From positions 9,118,580 through 9,182,579 of the forward strand of contig NZ_AP025018.1 of the NCBI RefSeq assembly GCF_019977735.1: DNA of 64,000 bases. The letters are read 5' to 3'. Below, one piece after another: positions 57,534 through 64,000 of this stretch. Source of the DNA: Calothrix sp. PCC 7716 (GTDB taxonomy: Bacteria > Cyanobacteriota > Cyanobacteriia > Cyanobacteriales > Nostocaceae). The translations under genes were made by a program, and so were the position numbers. The first letter of the stretch is position 1. Each line of letters starts with the position of its first letter. The notes under the pieces are model-generated. The model did no database searches. It was not told where the DNA came from and saw only the letters and a list, made by a program, of their open reading frames with translations.

Positions 57534-58334
57534 ATGAATGTTGTAGATAAAAAATTAGATTCAGGTACTCAGGAAAGTAAACGGCTGAGGTTTTTAAATC
57601 GCACATCAAAAAGGTTTTCTACTGGCGATACTTTAGCGTTATTTGCTGTTGGGACTTTTGGACTAAATATTATTACATTTTTGATACTTTTACTACTGTA
57701 CGGTTCGTATTCTCAATTAAGTAAGAAGGCGCCTCCAAGCTTAGTACAATTAGAAACAGGTAAATCAGTTACAGTAGCACCTATCGGTAGTCTTGAACGT
57801 ACCCCTCAAGTAGTATTGCGGTTTGTTGCTGATACGATGTCGTTAATGATGAATTGGTCGGGAACATTACCACCAAGTACAAATGAAGATGCACGATTAC
57901 CAAAACCTGACCCAGGTATAGACATTCGTTCGTTAACTAATGCACGAGGTAAAGTTGCCTCTGGAGCTTGGCAAGCATCTTACACTTTATCTGAGGATTT
58001 TCGTAAAGAGTTTTTAAAAATGCTTGCTGAAATTACTCCACCTGGAGTGTTCAGAGGGAAAACACAAGTAGTTTTAATTCCGCTTTCGATACAATCACCT
58101 GTTAAAATAGCTGATGGTAAATGGAAAGTAAAAATGATTGCTAACTTGACCGTATTTGACCAAGGTAGTAATCTAGGAGAAGTGATTCCTTTTAATAAAG
58201 AAATTTTTGTACGAGCAGTAGAGGCGCCTGAATCTCCTAATAAAGTTGATGGAATAGCAGCGATAGTTTATCAAGTTCGTTCGAGCGGGTTAGAAATTTA
58301 TGCCATCCGAGATTTACCGCAGGAGAATTTATAA
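57534..58334 (+). CDS. VirB8/TrbF-like bitopic protein
   Basis: The 266-residue protein has a cytoplasmic N-terminus and one membrane helix at about 37-60 (LFAVGTFGLNIITFLILLLL). A periplasmic domain of mixed alpha/beta character follows (VVLRFVADTMSLMMNWSGTL, ARGKVASGAWQASYTLSEDF, WKVKMIANLTVFDQG). This is the VirB8 layout. Its stop overlaps the next ATG (TAATG). Confidence 0.62.
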   Translation: MNVVDKKLDSGTQESKRLRFLNRTSKRFSTGDTLALFAVGTFGLNIITFLILLLLYGSYSQLSKKAPPSLVQLETGKSVTVAPIGSLERTPQVVLRFVADTMSLMMNWSGTLPPSTNEDARLPKPDPGIDIRSLTNARGKVASGAWQASYTLSEDFRKEFLKMLAEITPPGVFRGKTQVVLIPLSIQSPVKIADGKWKVKMIANLTVFDQGSNLGEVIPFNKEIFVRAVEAPESPNKVDGIAAIVYQVRSSGLEIYAIRDLPQENL

Positions 58335-60031
58335 TGCAGTCAAAAGAACATGATAATAATTTAATAGAAGTAACTCAGGCACAACAAGAACCATCCGAAA
58401 CTTCTAACTCAAACTGGGATACAGAAAGTTTTGCTCGATTGTTAGGGCTGAGTGAAGAAGAGGTTAATTTTAACAGTTCAAAATCCTCTGATGATTCAGC
58501 CGTAGAAAGCCCAACTCAAGAAGTAGAAAATAATGTTATCGCTCAGTCAGAACTATTTGATGACCCACAATTAGGTAAAACACAGCCGACTTTTGCTACC
58601 AATCCGTTTGCGAAATTCGGTGCCGTAGGTTTAGTAATGCTGGTTGTATTTGGTGCTGGAGCAACATTTCTAAATACAATTATGTCTGGCAGGCTTAGGG
58701 AGGCGCCTAAAATAGCAACTAAAGACAATTCAAAACCAAAGCTAGAAATAGCTCCAGATATAAATCAACAAGAAGCAGAAACAGGAAAACTAAAAGCAGA
58801 ATTGGCTTTGGGAAGTCAGGCACAAAAAATTAAGTCAGTGGAGCGTTCTAAAAATCCTAAAACTCCTATTCGAGAAAGAAAAGTAATAAAACCTGCCGCA
58901 AAACCAATAGCTTCAACACAACAAGTACGCCCACCCCAAATTTATAATGCTCCTCGTCCAAGTTACCAAGCTAGTAGATACTATCCTCCTATTGTTGCCT
59001 CAAACCGAGGATTTCAACCAGTAGTAAATCCAGTAGTAAGTAAAGTTCCAACAGTTGCTCCTAAAAATACTGTGTCGGCGCCGACTGCTATCAAGCAAGC
59101 AACTGACCCAATGGAAGAATGGACAGCAATTAACCGCTTAGGAAGTTATGGTAACACCGAAATTGCTTCTAACTCTTTGCCTGCATCTGATACATCCAAC
59201 ACCCAAGAGCCAAGTAATACTGTAGTAGATACCGCAGTTAACAGAGAACCAACACAAATTACAATTCCTCGTGCTACCCCTGTTTTAACGGTATCGAGTC
59301 AAACTGTTGAAACTATTAATTCTCTCGAACCACTTCATGGAGAAGAAACTGCAATAATTAATGGCGCCCCCGTAGAACAATTAACAGTAGGCGCCAGTGC
59401 ATCAGGAAAGTTAACTACTCCCTTAATTTGGGGTAAAAATTCAAACAATAACACTGATAAAAAATCAACTCAGGGAGAAAAGTTTATTGTTGAGCTTACC
59501 GAACCATTAACCACTGAGGACGGTTTCATTACCCTGCCAAAAGGTTCTCAAATAATTGCTCAGGTAGACAACATCCAGAAATCTGGATTTGTACAACTAC
59601 AAGCAACACAAGTTGTAATTGAGGGTAAAGAATATGTCCTTCCAGCAGGAGCAATAAGTATTCGTGGTAAATCTGGTCAACCACTAATGGCATCGAAGTG
59701 GGGAGACAAAGGAGGAGAAATAGCATCGCGCGACGCAGAAACATTTGTTGTTGGTTCTTTAGCAAAAGTAGGTAAAGTTCTTAACCAACCAAAAGAAGAA
59801 CAAATCTCTACGAATAGCGGTTTTGGGGGTACAACTACTTTCTCTTCTAATCGGCGAGGTCGTACCAATATTTTGGGAGCAGTTTTAGAAGGTGGCTTTG
59901 AACCATTAACTCAACAAATGTTAGAACGAAATCAACGCGCTAGGGCATCCATTCAACAGCAAGAAGAAGTTTGGTATGTCAAAGCTGGTACTAATGTTCA
60001 AGTCTTTATTAATAAGTCCTTCGAGTTTTAA
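58334..60031 (+). CDS. VirB10/TrbI-like core-complex protein
   Basis: The 565-residue protein has an acidic cytoplasmic start, a membrane helix at about 93-116 (GAVGLVMLVVFGAGATFLNT) and a long Pro/Lys/Thr-rich periplasmic linker. The conserved TrbI domain is at about 380-565: LTEPLTTEDGFITLPKGSQI, GFVQLQATQVVIEGKEYVLP and VWYVKAGTNVQVFINKSFEF. VirB10 spans the envelope and senses ATP energy for substrate passage. Identification is the firmest among the envelope genes. Confidence 0.8.
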   Translation: MQSKEHDNNLIEVTQAQQEPSETSNSNWDTESFARLLGLSEEEVNFNSSKSSDDSAVESPTQEVENNVIAQSELFDDPQLGKTQPTFATNPFAKFGAVGLVMLVVFGAGATFLNTIMSGRLREAPKIATKDNSKPKLEIAPDINQQEAETGKLKAELALGSQAQKIKSVERSKNPKTPIRERKVIKPAAKPIASTQQVRPPQIYNAPRPSYQASRYYPPIVASNRGFQPVVNPVVSKVPTVAPKNTVSAPTAIKQATDPMEEWTAINRLGSYGNTEIASNSLPASDTSNTQEPSNTVVDTAVNREPTQITIPRATPVLTVSSQTVETINSLEPLHGEETAIINGAPVEQLTVGASASGKLTTPLIWGKNSNNNTDKKSTQGEKFIVELTEPLTTEDGFITLPKGSQIIAQVDNIQKSGFVQLQATQVVIEGKEYVLPAGAISIRGKSGQPLMASKWGDKGGEIASRDAETFVVGSLAKVGKVLNQPKEEQISTNSGFGGTTTFSSNRRGRTNILGAVLEGGFEPLTQQMLERNQRARASIQQQEEVWYVKAGTNVQVFINKSFEF

Positions 60032-60033
60032 TC

Positions 60034-60795
60034 ATGAAAGCTTGTGTACAAACTATAGTGGTTATCGCTTCAACTTTTGTAATGGCGTTTGCAAGCCCTT
60101 TCTTAGCGTCAGCCCAAACAGTCAATTCAAAAGGAGTACGTCAGATATCACAAGATGTAGCGACTGGAAATAGTAGCAACGAGATACCAGAAATTGAATT
60201 ATCACCAGGCTATGGAGTTAACATCTCTTTTATCAAAAGCGGTGAGATAGTAGAAAAAGTATGGTTGGATAATCCTGCTATTGCTTCACTTGATGTCGAT
60301 GGTTGCTTATCTGGGTTAGGGCGCCAATGTGAAACACCAGGTGCAACAGTATTACATTTACGACGGATTAACCCTTTAAAAGTAACGCAGTTACCCAAAA
60401 CCAATAGCAGCTTGTTGACGGTAGTCGCTAAGGGTAGCAAGTCGCGCCAGGTATATGTATTTCGAGTCTCAATGGGTGATTCAACGCCCAAATATCACAC
60501 AATCGAGGTGATACCAACACCCCAAGAACCAGAGATTATAATATTTCCTGGTGCCACTAATACATTGCTGTTTATGAGCAGAGGGTTTGAAATTGCCCAA
60601 CGACAACGTTTAATTTCACGCGATTCTCGCTTATGGCGCCGTATTGAAAACTTTTTGGTCAATGTTAAAGCAGGAGAGTCAATAGAAAACGCTGCCCAGC
60701 AAAGTGGAATTTCTTTACAGTTAGTTAATCGATTAATGCAGCTAGGTCAAAATAGCCAATTTAATAATTTAAAACAGCGTGTAATAAATAATTAA
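60034..60795 (+). CDS. VirB9/TraK-like secreted outer-core protein
   Basis: The 253-residue protein has a signal peptide MKACVQTIVVIASTFVMAFA, cleavage near ASA. Beta-rich segments resemble TraK/secretin-N-like folds: LSPGYGVNISFIKSGEIVEK, LLTVVAKGSKSRQVYVFRVS. Two Cys in DVDGCLSGLGRQCETPG could form a disulfide. By position and fold it fits the VirB9 place, although the family match is loose. Confidence 0.55.
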   Translation: MKACVQTIVVIASTFVMAFASPFLASAQTVNSKGVRQISQDVATGNSSNEIPEIELSPGYGVNISFIKSGEIVEKVWLDNPAIASLDVDGCLSGLGRQCETPGATVLHLRRINPLKVTQLPKTNSSLLTVVAKGSKSRQVYVFRVSMGDSTPKYHTIEVIPTPQEPEIIIFPGATNTLLFMSRGFEIAQRQRLISRDSRLWRRIENFLVNVKAGESIENAAQQSGISLQLVNRLMQLGQNSQFNNLKQRVINN

Positions 60796-60811
60796 AATAA
60801 ACCCTTCCTTT

Positions 60812-60853
60812 CTTTTTCTTCCTTTGCGTACTTTGCGTACTTTGCGGTTCGTT
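60812..60853. repeat. dispersed 'CTTTGCGTA' phrase repeat
   Basis: TCCTTTGCGTACTTTGCGTA continues with CTTTGCGGTTCG, three units with a 10-bp period, between two operon genes. Relatives lie at 6340 and 56421. Confidence 0.6.
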
Positions 60854-60886
60854 ACATTAATATCTTCCTAATCATCAGATAAAAAA

Positions 60887-62728
60887 ATGAAAATATTAAA
60901 CCATCCTTTTCGCCTAGCATCTAAAGTCAGCTTATCAATACTAATATTTTGTGCAATAATACTCATATCCCAAGCGCAAAGTATATCTAGCTCTCCATCA
61001 ATTCCAACTCAAGTTCCTACAATTGCTTGGCAGAATAGTCGTATACCAGATTGGAATCAAATAACTTTTTCCAGAATGCCAGCCATCAGCGAATCAGGGT
61101 CTTTTCAAGCACCTACAGATGTGACTCAAAAGTTAGGATATGACCCTTCTCGTAACTGGAATGCTGGGCAAACTCCAGATTCATTCACGATGTTAGGTGA
61201 TTTTCAAGATTCTTTTGAACTACAAAAGTTTTCACTTAATGACATTTCTCAAATTGCTAACTTAAATTTGGATAAAGTGACCTTGAAAAGTTTTGGTATT
61301 ATGAAAAAGCAAACTTTGGCAAGCTTAGTTCAAGCAATTCCTGATTTAAAAGCAGTTTCCATTGCTCAAGTCAAACCAATTTATGATGTACTTTCTCAAG
61401 ATTTATCTAATTCATTTGATGCAAATCAAACAATCGGTAACTTGTTACAGCAATCTCCACATTTAGGTAAATTAGATTTTACTCAACTAGATTTAACATC
61501 TTATAATGTGGACTCTATTCCTGAATTATCGGCAACTCCAATTGGTGCATTTGACAAGTGGCAAGGAGCTTATATTGAGGAAATACCAGGATTAAATAAT
61601 GTACCTTTCTCCCAATTCCCCAATCCTATCAACTTAGTTGGTACAGAAGTTGGTATTGTTGATATAGCTTTTGGTACTGATGAACAATTGCGTAACCGGA
61701 CTATTTCTGGAAGCGAACAAGAAGGGTTTGCAGTGCAGTGTGATAAAGATTGTGCCCATGTGGAGCTATCTGGTTCTGAGACAGTTTCTGGAAAAGCTTG
61801 GGTAAGTGGAAAGTATCAATTAGTTAAGGGTGGAGAGGGAATTCTTGGTTCGGTAAATGGTGGAAAAGAACCCACGGGTAGAAATCTGTTTGGTGATGCA
61901 TTTAAAGTTGCTGTTTGGGATGTATCAGAAGTTGATGGAATGATGTCTCAAGCTTTATTCTTCCGGGCTTGTATGCGGAATAGTTTTGTTGATTTAGGGT
62001 GTACACCGTATTTTATTGGCCCTGTTCCGTTTATAACTTACAAAGAAAAAGACCCGATTTTTCTGGGTTCAATTAATGGAGGCGCCGACAATTCTACTTC
62101 TACTCCCACAGGGTTAAAGAGTAGCGGTTTTACATTTAATCAATCTCCCTTTCTTTCAAGTAGCAGCGTATCGAATTTGTTGCCAGCAGTTAAAGGTAAT
62201 TGTTCTAAACAACATTCATCAGGTACAAATATTGATGCTTTAAGTGCTGCAATATCGGGGACAGAAAGCAACTATAACTCGGTAGGTAATTATTTGTGTG
62301 ACTCTTCGGGTAATTGTGGTCGTCCATTAGGCGCCATGCAGTTAATGTCATATCGTCCTGATGTGCGGAGAATTATTACAAGTAAATCAGGTGGAACAGA
62401 ATTTCTTGCTAAGTTGGATAAAGGAGATAAAATTACAGGTGAGGAAATGACGCAATATTTTCCACCCTCTGAACAACAGACTTTAATTGCATCTGATGTT
62501 AATCAATTACTTGATAGCGCTCAAAAGCAGATTGACCCAACTACTGTCCAAGCTTTTACCGGAGAACGCTTAATTGAGCGCACGGGTCAAATGTATTTTG
62601 CTGGCGCCAATATTCCTGTTGATGCTTCGATTAGCGATGTTAGCGGAAAATCATCCATTCGAGAATATGGCAGTAATGTTGCTAGTCAGTATTCTAAATC
62701 ATTACAAACAATGGGTTGTACTGATTAA
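60887..62728 (+). CDS. VirB1-like lytic transglycosylase with long N-terminal extension
   Basis: The 613-residue protein has a signal peptide (MKILNHPFRLASKVSLSILI). About 420 residues of unknown secreted sequence follow, containing a repeated helical pattern (LNDISQIANLNLDKVTLKSF). The C-terminal 170 residues are soluble-lytic-transglycosylase-like: the catalytic Glu in ALSAAISGTESNYNS, GRPLGAMQLMS and GQMYFAGANIPVD. Such enzymes open peptidoglycan for the secretion channel. VirB1 proteins are usually much shorter, so the N-terminal part is a notable addition. Confidence 0.7.
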   Translation: MKILNHPFRLASKVSLSILIFCAIILISQAQSISSSPSIPTQVPTIAWQNSRIPDWNQITFSRMPAISESGSFQAPTDVTQKLGYDPSRNWNAGQTPDSFTMLGDFQDSFELQKFSLNDISQIANLNLDKVTLKSFGIMKKQTLASLVQAIPDLKAVSIAQVKPIYDVLSQDLSNSFDANQTIGNLLQQSPHLGKLDFTQLDLTSYNVDSIPELSATPIGAFDKWQGAYIEEIPGLNNVPFSQFPNPINLVGTEVGIVDIAFGTDEQLRNRTISGSEQEGFAVQCDKDCAHVELSGSETVSGKAWVSGKYQLVKGGEGILGSVNGGKEPTGRNLFGDAFKVAVWDVSEVDGMMSQALFFRACMRNSFVDLGCTPYFIGPVPFITYKEKDPIFLGSINGGADNSTSTPTGLKSSGFTFNQSPFLSSSSVSNLLPAVKGNCSKQHSSGTNIDALSAAISGTESNYNSVGNYLCDSSGNCGRPLGAMQLMSYRPDVRRIITSKSGGTEFLAKLDKGDKITGEEMTQYFPPSEQQTLIASDVNQLLDSAQKQIDPTTVQAFTGERLIERTGQMYFAGANIPVDASISDVSGKSSIREYGSNVASQYSKSLQTMGCTD

Positions 62729-62742
62729 GAGGCAGAGCGTTT

Positions 62743-63315
62743 ATGCAACCAATATTAAAACGACCTTTTGGTTTAAAATTTGCTAAGTATCAAGTACTTG
62801 TATTAATAGGAATTGCTAAAATTGTTATCTTGATACTTTTATTCAAGTTAAATTTTACTTTCCATAACCCTACTCCTACTTGGGAAAATGCGCTCTCTAA
62901 CACACCGACTTCACTGCTCAAAAAAGTATTGTCTGTAGATGCAGTTCGTGGAATAGAGCAGAAATCAGTCAAAGTAATGCAAATTTCATCAAACGGTGCG
63001 AGTAAATTATATTTGTTTGACTATCATTCACCAAAACTCTGTGGAGCAAAGGGTTGTATTTATTCGATGTATACCGAGTCCGGTGAGTTGATTCTACAAG
63101 TAATCGCAAATCCTTATTTACCACCGCTTGTAAATTTGTTTCAAGTTTCTGAAACTGTTAATCAAAAGTTTCCTTGCTTAGTAATTACACAAAGTACAGC
63201 GAATGAAAACATGCTTTCTCGCACTTTATATTGCTATCAAGGTCATGAATACGCGCGCTTTAACGAGTCTTTAACAGCAATAGATACTAATTTGAAGCCG
63301 GAGAAAGGAAAGTGA
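62743..63315 (+). CDS. hypothetical membrane-anchored protein of the secretion operon
   Basis: The 190-residue protein has one N-terminal membrane helix (YQVLVLIGIAKIVILILLFK). A periplasmic domain with two Cys in LCGAKGCIYSMY and two more in FPCLVITQ and YCYQGHEY follows. I do not recognise the family. Its position 14 bp after the transglycosylase gene, with a 4-bp overlap to the coupling-protein gene, shows it belongs to the operon. Confidence 0.6.
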   Translation: MQPILKRPFGLKFAKYQVLVLIGIAKIVILILLFKLNFTFHNPTPTWENALSNTPTSLLKKVLSVDAVRGIEQKSVKVMQISSNGASKLYLFDYHSPKLCGAKGCIYSMYTESGELILQVIANPYLPPLVNLFQVSETVNQKFPCLVITQSTANENMLSRTLYCYQGHEYARFNESLTAIDTNLKPEKGK

Positions 63316-64000
63316 GTACATACTCGGAGCAACAAGTTGTAGCAAATACGGTGCCAACGTTACAAATAGAAAGATTAGCGGATTTGATGAAATCGCAATC
63401 TGGATTAGTATTACTGGGTTGTTTTGTTGCTATTGGTGTTTTTAAGTTTTTATCAGGAGGTAATTATAAAGGAAAAGTGGCTACGAGTTATTGGGGTAGA
63501 AACCGTGAGAAAGCGCGCGCTTCTATTAAAGCGAATAGGCAGATTGCTAAACCTACCCGTAACTCTGTTGCACTATATGTTGGTACTCCTTCACAAATGC
63601 GTACTCGTTTAAACGCTGAATGGCGCCGTTTAGGTTTACTTCAAACGCAAACAACTTTTTGGAGCAATTTGAATAAGTTTATTTCATCAAATCAAACTTT
63701 ATATGTTCCAGATGCTCAAAGAGGTGTAGCTGTTATCGGCGCCGCTGGTTCAGGTAAAACTTTTTCAGTGATAGACCCTTTAATCCGTAGCGCTTTTGAC
63801 CAAGGGTTTCCTATGTGTCTTTATGATTTTAAATTTCCGGCTCAAACTAAACGGGCTGTAGCTTATGCCATGAAACGCGGTTATACAGTGCGCGTATTTG
63901 CACCAGGTTTTCCTTTAAGTGAGACTTGCAATCCTTTGGATTTATTAGCAGATGAGGAAGATGCTATTGCAGCAGGACAACTTACACAGGTAATTTCGCG
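63312..64000 (+). CDS. VirD4/TraG-type coupling protein (5' part, cut by window edge)
   Basis: A GTG start at 63312 overlaps the previous stop (GTGA). The 229 visible codons give VSTYSEQQVVANTVPTLQIE, a membrane segment (SGLVLLGCFVAIGVFKFL) and SYWGRNREKARASIKANRQ. Walker A AVIGAAGSGKTFSVIDPLIR and LYDFKFPAQTKRAVAYAMKR follow. T4CPs bring the relaxase-DNA complex to the secretion channel. A TraG/TraM-like recruitment phrase and the ATPase core are clear, and the rest lies outside the window. Confidence 0.82.
   Translation, partial: MSTYSEQQVVANTVPTLQIERLADLMKSQSGLVLLGCFVAIGVFKFLSGGNYKGKVATSYWGRNREKARASIKANRQIAKPTRNSVALYVGTPSQMRTRLNAEWRRLGLLQTQTTFWSNLNKFISSNQTLYVPDAQRGVAVIGAAGSGKTFSVIDPLIRSAFDQGFPMCLYDFKFPAQTKRAVAYAMKRGYTVRVFAPGFPLSETCNPLDLLADEEDAIAAGQLTQVIS

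Overview
The window comes from the chromosome of a cyanobacterium, most likely a filamentous one of the Nostocales type. The evidence is a Ycf34-family gene, a cyanobacterial YvcK with two membrane segments, a cyanobacterial Pho box, a Uma2-family gene, a PEP-CTERM protein, a CTB-type bacteriocin precursor, heptameric tandem repeats and several insertion sequences. The DNA is AT-rich. The hexamer palindrome GGCGCC is spread over all regions at many times its chance frequency, while I saw no complete classical HIP1 octamer.

Region 1 (1-11.4 kb) is mostly ordinary chromosome: the 5' end of ruvC, then yvcK, tsaE, a decayed DUF4058 gene, ycf34, a CCA/poly(A) nucleotidyltransferase and a frameshifted GT61 glycosyltransferase. 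It also holds a 1158-residue protein with two alkaline-phosphatase-like domains and RTX-type repeats, preceded by a clear four-unit Pho box. A SLOG-like protein and a tiny secreted peptide follow.

Region 2 (11.4-31.7 kb) is dominated by the remains of one giant exoprotein gene of about 4,400 codons. In order it encodes an N-terminal domain, RTX repeats containing a 480-bp tandem repeat, Calx-beta domains, CARDB/Ig-like domains, a subtilisin-type protease and more RTX repeats. An IS4-type element (16918-18338) and an IS630-type element (23473-25177) break it into three pieces. Removing the IS630 element with its TA duplication restores the reading frame exactly. The IS4 element has no target duplication, and parts of two domains are missing around it. 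A PEP-CTERM protein and a third insertion sequence (29977-31650) follow.

Region 3 (31.8-36.6 kb) is ordinary chromosome: an EF-G paralogue, a TPR lipoprotein- or periplasm-type protein, a small conserved protein and a ZnuB-like ABC permease.

Region 4 (36.65 kb to the end) begins with tRNA-Phe(GAA), followed at once by a tyrosine recombinase. It looks like an integrative conjugative element or integrated plasmid that runs off the right edge. It carries a ParA ATPase fused to a PD-(D/E)XK-like domain, a ParB-like partner, a CTB bacteriocin precursor and an excisionase-like protein. It also carries an XRE regulator, a second ParB-like protein, a primase-helicase, a Uma2 nuclease and a tightly packed type IV secretion operon (VirB2/B3/B4/B5/B6/B8/B10/B9/B1-like, then a VirD4/TraG coupling protein). 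No relaxase, VirB11 or second attachment site lies inside the window.
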